From the NCBI GenBank assembly GCA_001931875.2, contig MSJH02000629.1, positions 248,001 to 312,000 on the forward strand: a DNA stretch of 64,000 nt. The letters are read 5' to 3'. This document shows, in pieces, positions 24,018 through 37,100 of this stretch (its first letter is position 1; each line of letters opens with the position of its first letter). Source of the DNA: Byssochlamys sp. IMV 00236 (taxonomy: Eukaryota; Ascomycota; Eurotiomycetes; Eurotiales; Thermoascaceae). The notes under the pieces were generated by a model. It did no database searches and had not been told where the DNA came from. It saw only the letters and a list, made by a program, of their open reading frames with translations. The position numbers and the translations under genes are program-made.

Positions 24018-24653
24018 TCATGAGTCTTCACTGGGACAAATCTCACAATCAAAAAGGAGCTGGTCGATCAAACACTGCTCCCTCTCCTGGAAAGTCTTCC
24101 GCTGAGACTCGAGCTCCTGTTGAAACCGACGGCGTTCATGACAGAGAGTTATCTCTAGCTCATCAACATGCACTGCCATGTTTCTATTTGCCGTCTCCAC
24201 ATCTCTGACATGTTCCTGTAACCTTGCAACAGAGAACGCGACCTTAGCATAGTTCGGATCCGGCATTCTGTGCAGTAACTTTTTGACCTTCCTGTAGATG
24301 CATATTAGAATTATGCAATAATACAGTCCCTGTTCGAGAATGTACTCACGGATACAGTCCGCGAATTGCATGTAAATGCTTCTTTATTTGTAGGAATTTG
24401 GCTCTAGGCACCGTGGACCAAGTCAACAAATCATCTTCCTGGTGAGATGTCAGCTTGAAGCTAAGGCAAAGAGAGGAAAAGAAGCATGATCTTGGCTCAC
24501 CTGTGGAAATCTTGCCCAAAGATCCTCGGTAGTTGTTTGCTCCATTCTGTGCGTCAAATCCCATCCATCCATCTTTGCGAGTTCAGGGAAGGAGGAAGCA
24601 CACGCTGACGAGCCATTTTCGTTCGAGTTATTCCGCAAGGCTGTAGCTGCCAT
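24018..24653 (-). CDS. Small coiled-coil protein, unknown function
   Basis: Three exons (24501..24653, 24350..24438, 24018..24291) give 171 residues, with consistent frames and good splice sites at both introns. Residues 1-50 are Ser/Asn-rich with a WDLTHRMEQTTTEDLWARF stretch. The middle is a helical basic segment (RAKFLQIKKHLHAIRGLYPKVKKLL). The C-terminal 80 residues (VARLQEHVRDVETANRNMAV onwards) have the heptad pattern of a coiled coil. No named family is recognised. It could be a subunit of a larger complex, but the sequence alone does not say which. Confidence 0.65.
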
Positions 24654-24876
24654 TTTTGTCCTATCTCGCCGCTAGAGAAATAAAACTATGTAAATTTGGT
24701 TGATGACCTTGGCTTATAGAAGAAAATGTATATAAGAATTCCTCGATGTATGAATTGTGAGAACCTAACGATAGAAAAGGAAAGGAAACCTGAATGATAT
24801 AGAGCACCGCAAATGGTAAGACCTTTCGCAAATAACATCATCGCAATGTTAGGCCACAATGAGGAAGGCAGGATCC
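24654..24876. promoter_or_regulatory. Upstream region of the coiled-coil gene
   Basis: Short A/T-rich stretch between the coiled-coil gene and the HNH remnant. It presumably holds the promoter; no defined motif is seen. Confidence 0.3.
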
Positions 24877-25657
24877 TTATTCTGGCGTAGTTGACAAACT
24901 TCCCCGGAGCCTTCCAATAGATGACCCTGCGCTATTGCCAAGAAAGGCATAACAGTATCTACCTAATTCGTTTTCTCTGGTTGCCTTATCAGGAGCCATG
25001 GGAGTATATATTCGATCAGAGTATTGAAATCTCATAAACTCGCATGGACCCAAAATGCTAGCATCTAGATCTGGCTGATCGACGATAGTGTGATGCCGTT
25101 GTACTGACAATCCCGAAAAGCTGTTTCCACTCTGCCCCGGAATCCAGATGCCTGTCTGGTTTGGCTTGTAGTTCTTGATTGAGTATTCATCGACTTGATC
25201 AGTAGCCGCCAAAGGAATTGCAAATAGGCTCAAGGAACTGTATTTGCGCACAAAGCGTACGTCCAAGTGATCTGTCAATCAGCCGTTTGTAGTAGGTTTC
25301 TCGATATCCTACTTACAGGACAGAACCTACTATATCGCTAGATTCTTTGTATGCTGTAGAGATAGATATGGGTTCAAATCGACCTTAGAACCAGAGTTAA
25401 GCAAGTAATTCAAATAATCTAGCAATTAGATTCGACAGACTGTGGAAACGACTATCCATAGTCATGGCATTGCATGGGTCGTTGATGGATTTCTTAGGTG
25501 AACCCAATCCCCAGACCAGCAGAGTAGGTATATGCAGATGTAAGAAGCCAGTTTCTTCTAAGATTATACTGTGAGATCGTGTGATCAGACTTCCAATAAT
25601 AAGTACTGAGATCGGGACAGGATAAAGACGTAAATTTATTTTATTTTTGATAGACAT
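24877..25657 (-). pseudogene. Remnant of a fungal HNH-endonuclease-domain gene
   Basis: Two minus-strand frames carry pieces of the HNH domain found in many fungal proteins. Frame 25397..25657 has ITRSHSII, a degenerate form of the AHIIP motif, followed by INDPCNAMTMDSRFHSL, which matches the N-rich/second-His segment of the family. Frame 24877..25278 has ATDQVDEYSIKNYK, like the strand segment that normally follows. A stop and about 120 bases of non-coding sequence separate them, and no in-frame intron could be placed. The first metal-binding histidine is still present but its surroundings are changed. The assignment is from motif memory; this is most likely a decayed gene. Confidence 0.45.
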
Positions 25658-26314
25658 AAGATGTAGGGGAGAAGTATAAAAATAAAGGTATTCAATTTAG
25701 CATGCTGCAGACGATAGATAGGTGAATAGCGTCTATGAAAGGAACTGGATAGAATTCCTTCTTGCATTATCAGATTTGTATGTATTCAATTAGTCTGACG
25801 TCTTATATATATAATCGCAAGGACGATCGCAAATTGCTGGCCCAGCTTTGTAAAAATCAGGCTTAACTAGCTATTTATGATGACTACAGAGAATTTATCT
25901 TTCAAGTAGACAATTTCGCCATCTGAGGTCATTAACTCTTTCAGTAGTGAACAGCAATCGATCATTATTAACTGTCGAGCAAGAGGCGGCCCGACCCACG
26001 CAAAGCCGCGACGGGAAGTGCCACAACGAGTGGAGCACAAGGATCATCCTACGTCAAATGTCCGGCACTTGTTGCAGAAGTATTCTAGATCAACCTGCAT
26101 TGTTTCATCAATTGTGCAATGTCCATACTCTAGTTGCCTGACTCTTCTATTATCTCTCAATATATAGGGAGTTTTGTAGATAGCTCTCCTTCTATCTTCT
26201 CTCTGCTCAGTTTACACTGTTCTTTCTCATCACAGAAGGCGCCCGTTACCTACTACTTGTACTGCTGGTTATCTACACTGCTGAACTGCTTCATGATATC
26301 CCAATTTCTTAGCT
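25658..26314. promoter_or_regulatory. Upstream region of the dehydrogenase gene
   Basis: A/T-rich sequence with no gene. The last 200 bases are C/T-rich and lead to the ATG at 26315. An alternating TA stretch lies near 25804. Confidence 0.4.
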
Positions 26315-27376
26315 ATGTCTGCACTCATCAATCTTGTCAAGTCTCGCCTCAATCCGCCCGCAGAACCGACATCAGTCTCGTTTGCGGGTAAGACCATCCT
26401 CTTGACGGGTGCGACGTCAGGGCTGGGTTTCGAAGCAGCGATCAAGTTTCTCAACCTGGGTGTCTCCACCTTGATCATAGGTGGTCGGAATATTGACCGA
26501 TGCAATCAAGCCAAGGCTGAGCTGGAGAAACGGACAAATCGTCCTGGCGCAGTACAAGCATGGCTCCTCGACATGAACAGCTTCCAAAGTGTCGTCGAGT
26601 TTGCCGAACGAGCGCGTAAGGAGCTCCCTCGATTAGATATCGCAGTACTTAATGCTGGCCTATTTCATCGTGCTTACAATGTCTCGAGCGATGGATGGGA
26701 GGAGACTCTGCAAGTCAACGCCTTATCGACTGCGCTGCTAGCGCTGCTGCTTCTTCCAAAACTGCGAGAGAGCACTTCTGACTCGGAACCTGCACATTTG
26801 ACGATCACGTCTAGTTACCAGTTCACGCGTGTCAAGGCCGAGAGTCTAAGGACCGATGGGAGACTCCTCGAGCATCTCAATGACCCAAAGAGATTCAGCG
26901 GCGGCAAGCAATATGGAATTTCAAAGCTTCTTCTAGAATATGCCATCAAGAACATGGCGCGACTGACGAGAAACGACGATGGTACTCTCCAGGTTATTGT
27001 GAACTCTGTCAGCCCAGGATTCTGCGGGTCCAGCCTGGGTCGGCAGTTCAACAGGTTCTACGAGAGATGGGCAACATGGCTGCTCTACAAGCTCTTTGCT
27101 CGCACTCCAGAGGAAGGCAGTCGGTCCCTTGTGAGTGCTACCTACCAAGGTGTGGAATCTCACGGGAAATGCTGGAGGAGTGATGGATATCTTGAGTGAG
27201 TGGCCCTTGAATCAATTGCTAACACAGCTGGCTAACGGGAGTCCAGCGAATCTAGGACGCTCACGACCGGTACAGAGGGAGAAATGTTGAAGGAAAAGGC
27301 TTGGACGGAGATTATCGATGTTCTCAAGCCTCAAGCTGCCGAGGTAGAACAGATTGCAGGGAGCATCTCAGGCTAG
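26315..27376 (+). CDS. Short-chain dehydrogenase/reductase
   Basis: Two exons (26315..27195 and 27247..27376) give 336 residues. It is a classical-type NAD(P)-binding SDR of the retinol-dehydrogenase/WW-oxidoreductase-like group. The cofactor loop TGATSGLG is at 31-38, the NAG motif (VLNAGLF) follows, and the active-site serine (TITSSYQ) and YGISK catalytic Tyr/Lys are in the right order and spacing. GGRNIDRC after the second strand places an Arg where NADPH enzymes bind the 2'-phosphate, so NADPH is likely. The substrate cannot be told from the sequence. No secretion signal; no biosynthetic cluster genes lie beside it. Confidence 0.92.
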
Positions 27377-28170
27377 CAAGCTCCAGGACCGAGTATGCGA
27401 AGACTCTTTATCCATCAATTCCCATCAGGCAGTAGTTTCAAATGGAGGCATATCGGATACTGCCAGCAGGTCGCGATGAATCGCCGAGGTTGCCATTGAT
27501 GCCAGCTCTAATCACGGCAATTGATGCGCAGGCCGTTGCCCTGATCTATGTGAAGAAGAGCCAGCTGAGAGTGGAGAAGTATCAATGAGTCAGGATAAAG
27601 CAACTTTCGATAACTACTACTAGAGCTCCTCGGGCGCAGTCCGATCTATAATTATACACAATCGCGGACTTTGGAGAAGCATTTGCCACTATCGAATCGG
27701 ATTTCTTATGGAGCTGTGCAGCTCCACAACTTACGGCCAGTCGTCGTAAGGCTGCGTCTTTGCAAACGCGCGGAGGGACGTTGCTGCGCGGGGTCTTCCT
27801 TCTTTCCAAGCAAAAAATCGCAAAGGATTCCACGTCCGAATTAGAACGTATGACCGAAGAGACAATGGTGAATATGTGAATAGCATTCAATACTGATCGT
27901 TTATTAGTTCTCCTTTTTTCCTAGTATGGGTTTTGGGCATCTAGCCCCACCAACAAACGCCAAGCTTGCGAACGAGCTGTAACGGACGGGCACCCCGACG
28001 GCGAGCGAACTTGCAAGCGCAAAGATCAGCATCGACACCATAAAGCACTGACGCAGAATTCCCTTTTCTGTTCTCTTGTACATGTCATAAATAGAACAAT
28101 AGCACCATCTACCGCACTGCGCTGAAGTTCAGAGACGACCCCGCGAACATACACGCTGGTAGTTCGCGAG
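27377..28170. other. Intergenic region, nothing recognised
   Basis: This holds the 3' end of the dehydrogenase gene and the promoter of the penta-EF-hand gene. A short perfect palindrome ggagctgtgcagctcc lies near 27708. Confidence 0.4.
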
Positions 28171-29336
28171 ATGGCGTACAACAGCTCCTACAACCCGGAT
28201 GCGCTCCCAGCGTAAGTCTCAAGCTCTTTTCCAGGGTTTGACAGAGTTTTTGATGGAATAGCAAGCTGACAACATAATTCTGGATAGGCATGCGGAACCA
28301 GAACAAGTAGGCAACTACATTTCATCTTCCACTCGTCTTGTTCTGCGCGCCTATTGGCAGTCGACGGACTCACGACTGACGAACACACCGTCCTATACAG
28401 GTGGCACAGATGATAGGCGCCATGCAGGCGTCTCATCAACATAGACCTCGAGCATCCTCACATAGCGCACCGCCTGGCCACCCACCGCAGCGCGTCTCTC
28501 CCGCGATTCCTTCTCAAGGCCCTCATCCTCCCCCGCAAGCGACACAGCACCATTATCCCAGAAAACCGTCACCGGGCGCTGCAACAGGACACTATAACTA
28601 TGGCATTCACTCTCCACCACCGCAGAATTATGGTTTCGGTCCTCCACCTCCTAGGCCTTCGCAGAATAGGCCGCCTCATGTTTCGCGTCCTCCTCACTCG
28701 CCCAATCCTCCTCTGACGACGCCAAACGAGGATCCTAAGCAGTTGTATCCTCTATTCCGCGCAGCGAACGTGTCTCATTCGGGAGCTCTCACCGAGGCAG
28801 AGCTGGGTTCTGCCCTGGTCAATGGAGACTACACGGCATTCGATCCAAACACGGTGAAGATGATGGTCAGGATGTTCGATAAAGATGGCAACGGCACGAT
28901 CAGATTCGACGAGTTTGTATCGCTCTGGCGATATCTTGCCGCTTGGAGAGACATTTTTGACCGGTTCGATGAAGACCGTAGTGGACGCATCAGCCTAGGG
29001 GAATTCGAGAAGGCACTGGTCGCATTCGGGTATCGTCTCAGTGAATCCTTTGTGGGCGTATTATTCTCTACGTTCGAGAGCAAAGGACGAAGGAGAAACG
29101 GACCAGGGCTGCTACCAGGCAAGCCTGGTCTGAGCTTCGACCTCTTCATACAGAGCTGTATGAGTTTGAGGCGCATGACTGAAGTTTTCAAACGTTACGA
29201 TGACGACCGAGACGGCTACATTACTGTGAGCTTTGAGGAGTTTTTGACCGGTAAGGACTAATCTCTGGCTCCATTCTGCTGTGCTAGGACTGACGGACTA
29301 TATATTATTGCAGAGATCCTCCAATTGCAGGACTAG
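28171..29336 (+). CDS. Penta-EF-hand calcium-binding protein (Pef1/ALG-2 type)
   Basis: Four exons (28171..28211, 28288..28306, 28401..29250, 29314..29336) give 310 residues. The N-terminal 120 residues are rich in Pro, Ser and His (PPPQ, PPPPRP), as in peflin and yeast Pef1. The C-terminal half holds EF-hands: clear calcium loops start at FDKDGNGTIRFDEF, FDEDRSGRISLGEF and YDDDRDGYITVSFEEF, with a weaker first hand near ANVSHSGALTEAEL. Such proteins bind membranes and partners on calcium rise and act in budding, secretion and ESCRT-linked processes. The last exon is only 23 bases and adds EILQLQD. Exon 2 is 19 bases. Confidence 0.92.
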
Positions 29337-30477
29337 ATTTGCTGTGTTGTTTTCGATATTGCGTATAACCTTGCATCGATTCCCATACCCCATTTATTGC
29401 ACGTCAGTTATATTTGTAAGAGCCTGATGGGGCTTAAGCACACCCCCAACATATATGCGATACGGCTCCAGATAGACAATCCAGATTTAATATACCCAGA
29501 ATAAGTCACTTTTGGAAAGAAGTGCAAACTATCTATAGATAGATACAAGGTTACAATTATGTTCACTTCTTCCCCAACCACTCCATCACCTATATAGAGT
29601 CTTCTGTATCCAAATCAAATAAATCTAATACTCGACCCATGCTCGCTCTGATTAATCAAGTCACCCGGTTATGTATAGAAGGCCAGACAAGGTGGGAATA
29701 TTGATAGCCGCTCCACTTCTCGAGACTCCAAGCCAACCATACAAGTGTTAACAAACCGCGGCCTGATAGACTCTAGTTAGTTCCCCGGACAGAGCGAGTT
29801 TGGGGGACTAGCAACAATCAACAGAACTCCTCTGAACCCAGCATTCTCCATTCACGTATGTGGCAACAGAACAAGGAGATGAAGCCAATATCGATGTGCT
29901 GTCGAGAAAGGTCAGGCCGTGAGCAGACTAGATGCGTTGATATATTATTACATTCGCTATATCTCTATATACATACCTCTGTTGTTCATACGACGCTCAC
30001 CTCGTAATGTGTGCAGTCTCTCGTCACCGATACCCCATACGCTCCGTGGTTTAGCAGCCGCCGTCTGTTATCCTGTGGCACGCTGTAGGTGTTCTACGGG
30101 AATGAAACCAACGGGCGTATACTGAAATTTACGAGGCGTGAAATATAGAAAGCAGCTCCACCGCGCATGATTCACATGTCTTCGTCAGAGACGGCTTCTA
30201 AACAAATATAATACCGTGATGAAATCAAGATGATGAATCTTTCTTTTTATTTGTTGAATAAGTATAGTTACCAGCACTAGTCTCGCTAGAGCGGTCAGCC
30301 CGACGACAATACCTCCTAATCCTATTCCCGTGCACTTTACTGCTTCATGGTATATAGAATGAATATGTGTATGAAAAGACTATGATGCAACGGCCGTTTA
30401 GTCGAAGGCGAAAGAACAAGAAGAAGTATAATTAAGGCTACCTTTGTCCTTTCTCTCGCCTCCTTCTTCAAGACGGT
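29337..30477. other. Convergent intergenic region
   Basis: Between the 3' ends of the penta-EF-hand and DIL/ankyrin genes. Rich in A/T near both ends. No coding or structural element is seen. Confidence 0.4.
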
Positions 30478-33286
30478 TCAGCGATCAAACCTATTCAGCA
30501 CCTCTGGTGGTACGGTCGGGATATATTTGCGGGCGCGCTCGCGGTTGGTACCTCCCCATCCGGCGCCGTAGGTGATCAGCATATCCGTGCTGGTGGGTAG
30601 AGAAAAGGGAAGGGTTAATGAAGGGTCCAAGAGGAGTAGGTTGCGCTCAGTTTCGAATCTGGTGGAACCTGGTCGGGGAGAGGCATTGATGGAGGAGGCC
30701 GCTGGGGATGTGACTCCAGGACTACCAACGGTGTCCTTACCGGCGGGAGTCATGAGGATGCTGGGGTTAAGTGGGGTAGACGGTTGTTCATTTACCGGTG
30801 TCACTGGAGGGATATCACTCTGGTCCGTTTCTGACTTCGAGGCGGGTTTCGCTTCTTGCAGTTTCTGGTGTTCTCGAAAGAGAAGCTCTGGGTCATTCTG
30901 TAGATCAATGAGGAACTTCATGGCCGACTTCATGAGGCCCTTCTCCCCGACCTCTGGTCGATAACACTTCACAGCATGGATGAGTTGAGCCGGCGTCAGC
31001 TGCTGGAGCTGGAGCAAGGTAGTGACGAGAGACTCGAAATCGTCCCCGAGAGAGGAGAAACATTGTAGCCACTGTAGTAGCTGGATAACAGGTGCCAAAT
31101 GCCTTCGAGCTGCCTCGATGGTACTCTCTCCAGTGCAGGTCGTAGACCCATTCTCGTAATGCTCCGGCTGCCGATTATTTGTCCTGGCCCAGTCCTCCAA
31201 CGCGGACACGTTCATTCGAATCTGCATAGCCTTTGTTCGCGCGAGATACTTTTTCGTGGTCATTATACGGTTGAAGAGCTCTGCTCCCAGCCAATACAGG
31301 AGCTGTGACAATATCTGAGTGGTGATAACAGAGTGGACATCGTAGAGGTCGAGGACGAACAGGGTCGATGAGAGCAACGACGTGACGTTGCGAGGCGATA
31401 TCTGAGCCCGTCGTTTCGGAGACGGAGGCCGGAAACGCTTCTCGGCTGGCTCAGGCTGTTTTGCTTTGGACTTGGAGCGGAAGAGTTTCCACTCATTCTG
31501 GAAATGGACATCTTCAAACCCAGGTATCGTCTCATGGTCCAGCATCGCTTGGTCCAAGACTTTATTCATCCGCCGCTCAGCGTCCCGGATGATCAGAATG
31601 AATATCTCGTTGATGAGCTCCGCGAGATGCAACTGGAACTGCACCGTAGACTCTACCAGGCCCATGTCTTTCTTCAGATAATGAAGCAATAATGTCGCAT
31701 TGGATATCCAGAACGCGAGGATCGTCATGTCCCACTGATGCCGCTCAACGACATCGTTAATTCTCTCAGTTGCAGACGTCAGCAGTTTCGCTAGAAGTTC
31801 AGGGCTAGCGTGGTAATGAGCATAACGTGCGCTGAGAAACAATAGGTTAGCCGGCACCGGCTTCTGAGATGGCGAGCGTTGAGGTGTCATATGCGTGATG
31901 ATGATATCTAGGATATTATCTAGCTCGTTCTCCTGGAAGACAAACATCTGATCGTTCAGACATCTGTCCCAGACGAATTCCTGCTGGTCATCCTCCAGAT
32001 CGTCGTCGACTGCCTATTGTCATAAAATATATCAGTTTTGGCGCCCACAGATAAACCTCTTCCTCAATCAGTGGCCAACGTACCTCAAACTTCTCGTCCA
32101 GACCGAGACTAGATAGATCGACTTCGAGATTGATGGCGCTCTCCTCCATCATCATTCGCCGCTTCATTTCGTTCTCGGCAATCTCCTCTTCGAATCGGCC
32201 CTGCCCGAAACCAGAATCATAAAAGTCATCTTCTATTGCCGTAGATCCAAAGTGGTAGCCATTGTCATGTAAGTAGTCGGAAATTTCCGTTCCCGGTTGG
32301 GCGAAATCGAAAGCCGTGCCTCCAGAGGACGACTTGATATCTGGCGATGCACCATGGTCGAGAAGAATCTTCGCAATAGTCTTGTGGCGATTCGTCATTG
32401 CCCACATGAGAGCGCTCCATTGGTTGCGATCCTGCTTGTCAACAAAAGCGCCCGAGTCCAGAAGCGCGGATACGACATCTAGATGACCCTATGTCGCAGT
32501 CAGCACGACAGAAAAAAAGCCAATATACTCTGGCCCACACGGCTGAAGAACTCACAAAGCAACTCGCATATATCAACGGCACTGTCCCCTCCTCATCTGG
32601 CATATTAACATCCACATAGTCCTTCGCCTTTCCTTCCAGGATTTTCCGCACACGTTCCACATCCCCATTACTAGCAGCCATATTCAGGCTCTTCTGAAGT
32701 ATTTCTCTTTTCTTCTCATCGGAAAGCTTCTCGTCTGCCACGATATCATCTTCATCCGTACCGATCGTTTCCACTTCCCGATGGGCTGCCTGAGCCGCCA
32801 GCATCTCCATCAACCGGGCATCGCTATCCTCAATACGCGCGGTGGTCGTTGATGCGGCATCATCTTCAGGATAACGTCGCGTATATTGACCTCGCGCGTC
32901 ATGTTCATCATCGTGTATGTGGTCGTCCAGGGTGAGGTTAAAGGTTAGAGGTTTGGCAGCAATGGGTGTCGTGAGGAATTGTGATTGACCTGTAACAAAA
33001 ACAGTATTGCGAGTCAGTCATCGAGAATGGCCAGACAATCCATCTTATGACGCGACGGGACTCTTGAGTCTCTGCGGACAAGGAGGGACGCGGGGAGATG
33101 CCCACCTTGCCAACCATCGTACATCTCCGTCTCCGATGGGAAGACGGGCACGGAGCGGCGGTCATCGAGTGATGTCGGTAGATCATCAGGAAGCGTTCTT
33201 GAATTCCGGATATTAGACGCATCGAGCGCATGATCCTCATCTTCAAATTCGGGCGAATTCCCGTGAGGCGGGTCCGCAACGTCCAT
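30478..33286 (-). CDS. DIL and ankyrin domain protein
   Basis: Four exons (33106..33286, 32556..32989, 32084..32488, 30478..32013) give 851 residues. The N-terminal 150 residues are acidic and low in complexity. Ankyrin repeats follow at about 156-275 (LNMAASNGDVERVRKIL, GHLDVVSALLDSGAFVD, RHKTIAKILLDHGASPD). The C-terminal half contains the helical DIL (dilute) fold also found at the tail of class V myosins, from about residue 380 to 730 (ILAFWISNATLLLHYLKKD; LQWLQCFSSLGDDFESL; LTPAQLIHAVKCYRPEVGE). There is no motor domain. Proteins with this layout are widespread in filamentous fungi; a role as a cargo or Rab adaptor is inferred from the DIL fold. Confidence 0.88.
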
Positions 33287-34102
33287 GGCTATGGTGAAGT
33301 TCGAACGAGGCTGGTGGTGGTGCGGGACATCAAAGACGGAGACGAGAGCGTCGCGCCGGATGTTGCTCCATGAGACAAAGCGGAGACGGGATAGAGAGAA
33401 GGCCCTTTGCACAAGGCAGATTTGGCGATATTTTTTTCTTTCCAGGGGAAGTCGCTCAACATGCGACAATCCACCATGGACGGTCGGGGAAGATGTGCTC
33501 TGGGGACTACGTAGATCAGCGCCGCCATAGAATGCAGCTTTCGGGGTCGCCCAATGACGCACGCAGTGAAGATTCTCCGACACTGCAGTAAGACTATCAT
33601 CTATACAGTCTCATCGGACTCCTTCTACAAGAGAGAAACATCAGACAGCATATCGCCTGACATATTGTATTCACAAGCATTCTATCATACTAAACTCCCT
33701 CGAAAAAAAAGGGGGTAGATACTCAGATCGCCACTCACCGCAAATTTGGTGAGGAAACAACAGAACTCCACGCTAAGTGCTTCTTTATTATGATCAACCA
33801 AAATGTCGCACTATATCTGAATCAACAGAATAGCATACGCACAGGGATATCCAAAGCGAAACCACGGGATACAATGTACAGAAAAAACAATTCGATAGCA
33901 AAAGCCGTCAAAGCAAGGCCCAGTTCTGGTATCATTCGGTAAACATTCAGTACATCGCGGGGTAAATCTCATATACAGAAAAAAGACATGCACTGTGTAG
34001 GGATTATTATATACGTGCAGGGAAGAAAAACAGATAGCCGCCCAAGATGCATGAAACCATTTACATGTCGATTATGCTCATTCAGAATGGGTATTCGTAA
34101 TT
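33287..34102. promoter_or_regulatory. Promoter of the DIL/ankyrin gene and 3' region of the RasGEF gene
   Basis: No gene is seen. Open frames continue upstream of the chosen ATG at 33286 but lack conserved features, so they are taken as leader sequence. Confidence 0.35.
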
Positions 34103-37100
34103 TCAATCCAGTTTGCTGCTTCTCATCTGGATCTGGTCGTCAGGGAGAGCGGCAATCCAGAGGCACCGCTCGATCACGCCGCAGGCTGGCTCGAATGCAT
34201 ATTTCGTGCTAGCATCAATAAGCCGAAGGAGGCTTTTGATGATCTTGGCAGCAGTGCGATATCGCTCAAAGTTGACCAACGGGTCACCGTCGCGCGTGCT
34301 CGCAATCTGCGCCGGTTTCTGGGCATTGTACGTGAGATCATGCACGTAGAGGCCTACGAATCAGATTAGAATAGAAAAAAATAAAAAGCATGACATATCA
34401 GTAGCACTCACCAACAAAAGGTACACAGCCTTCCTGTAGGTTCGCAGTCTCCATCTCTACTCGAAGTTCATGGAAATTGCGAACTGGCTGTATCAGGGAC
34501 TCCATCTCCCGGAGAAGGTCCTTATCCTGTGCAGCCACTAGCTCCCATGTTCGTCGAAGCCGGGTACAATCTATGGAAGATAGAGCGATTGTAATCTGGA
34601 GCATCGTCGAATAATTGCAAATCCTCCGGGCATGGGCTGCGATGTGGATAAATTTTGTAATTACCCGCACTCGCTCTTGGAGATCCTGTGTGAGGATAAT
34701 CTCTGAAAGCACCCATTTCACCATCAGATTGAATCGGCCAACAACAAGATCAATGCCTTTCTTGTCTTGTTCGGAAAGGAACTGCACCCAACTCAGCGAC
34801 ACAGGTGAGTTACCGCTCCATCGCATATCAACAAGATCCTTCCAATCAATCTCACTCAGGGCCGCTTGCTCCACAATAGTTAACTGCTCAGCAATGAGTT
34901 GAGAGTCGTATGCAAGAATGAACGGAATGTGCGCCGCTGCCACCAAGTCTGTTGGGTTCATCTTCGCGTCACCTCTCTCGGAATTGAGAATAACATTGCT
35001 AGACAGCTGGTTGAAGTCAATTGCTCTGTCATTGCCTCCGCCAGCATTTTTATGCGTGGGGGAGGGGTCGGGAGTAAGCGGTTTTGATTGGAACGACAGC
35101 GGGTGGGAGATCTCTGGGAGGGATACCCTGGAGTTAGGCTGCTGGATAGTCATCGGAGGAGACGGGGGATGAGCGAGAGGGTGAGGAGGAATCTCAAGCG
35201 CTGAAATCGTTGGGCCGTGTGATCCTGTCGAAGGGAGACGGTGAGGTTTCTCGACTGCCTCTTCTGGATCAATGATATCGACGGATATCTCAGAAGACAA
35301 TTCCGAGAGGCAATCTTCCTCCTTCACATAGACCGCAGCAGGAGAGCTGGGAATGGTCGAGCCGCGAGGAATACGCCTTAGACTTTCAGTCTCCTCAACC
35401 ACATCTATTGACGGATGTGATGATTCAGGTTCATGAGTTTCCTGGCGTGTATCCGAGCTGGACTGTTCGTGGGCTGTAACGACATGCTTCACAGGTCTCA
35501 AGGGAGGCTTCTTCATAGATTCATCGCTTAGACCCCTCTCGAGAAGAGGAATAGAGCAATAGGAATCCTCAGATTCAGCAACCGATTCGGAATATGGGCC
35601 ATGAACAGAGGGCCGATCTAGCACTGTATGTGAACTATTGCCCTCTGAGAGAGTATGGCGCTGCTCAATAAAGCTTTCCTGGTTGCTAGCAAAGCCGCTA
35701 TGGCTTTGATTGTGCGTCCACTCTGACTCGGAAGAGGGTGCCTCTCCTCGCTCTGGGCGCATTGGGCTTCCACCTGTGTCAGTAGATGAGTCATTCCACT
35801 TCCCTTCCAACTTAAGCAATGCTGACTCGACACCTCCATCGTCATCGTCAGGGATATGAGAGAACTCGGCCACGACGGCCTCGAACGACGGCCGCATATT
35901 CTGAGAGGAGTGAGTCTCGATGAGCGAAAATCTCTGTCTTTGCGGAAAAGTCTGTTGGCTACCAAAAGTGTGGGAGCGCGTGCCAGTGGTGGATGCGGAG
36001 AGAGATTCTGTACGCGAGGTCCCGGACTGGAAAGAATGGGGACGCGGCAGTGATTCGAGATCATGGATGTTTTGCACTTTCCGTAAATCTCCGCCTGGAC
36101 GCCTGCGAAGCAGACGCGCATAAGGTTTCTCATAATCACCTTGAGCATCGGTCTCGCCAGATGCTGAACTAGCCACATCATTGTCGACCTCATGACGGTA
36201 CCGCGACACTACACTCTGATAAGAAGCATATTTGCGTAGACGATTCGACATAGATCCACTCTTTCTCCAGCCTGACAGTCTGCGAATCGAGGAAAGAGAG
36301 CTTCTAGGTGCGAACAACTCAGAGCCTCCCGAGTACCTCGAAGTCTTAGATGCAGCGTCAGAGCCGCTGCCCCTATATTGGAGCGGCGCCGCATACTCGT
36401 CTGCTTGGCCGGACGAATACCATGCACGATCCAAATTTATGGTTTTTGATGTAGCATCGGAGTGGCCACTTCTCATATGTTGCCCCTGACCCTGCTGAGT
36501 ACTTGCAGAAGTCGGAGGGACGGCCCCGGACATCACAGGGATATCGGCCCCCGTGTCATCCACAATGACGATCGACTTGCTCCCCATGGTCACCAGACTG
36601 TGCCTGGTGTCTGTGTCATGTCCTTCGGCTTGCAGCATCTGAGAACCAGGCTGCAAAGCGGGCTCTTTCGTGTCGTTAGCATGTGCTGGAGCTGTAGCTC
36701 CGCTTTCCTGGATGTCCTTTTCCGCACTGTAACCCACAGCATCACGGTACTGCTTCAGCACATCATCACATAGCAGATCGACACGCAATGAACACTTCCC
36801 AACGGCTGATGACTTTCTATTCTTGTATAGCTCAGACCCAAACGCGACATTCATGGGCAAGGTAGACGTCCGGCCGCGCAAAGGCGGCATTGGACTCAAA
36901 CTTCTGCTTTGCGTAAGTGGCCATTGACTGCCTTGTCTGCTGTTGAGCACTCGTCGAATTGAGCCAATGATTGTCCGTACGCCCTGACTAGATCCAGTGG
37001 GTTTTGGAACGTCTGGTGAGTCATGAGACACGGCATGAGAAACATCGGTTGAGGGAGCAAAGAAAGTTGGTGAAGGAGGAGACACTCCTTCTATGCGAGG

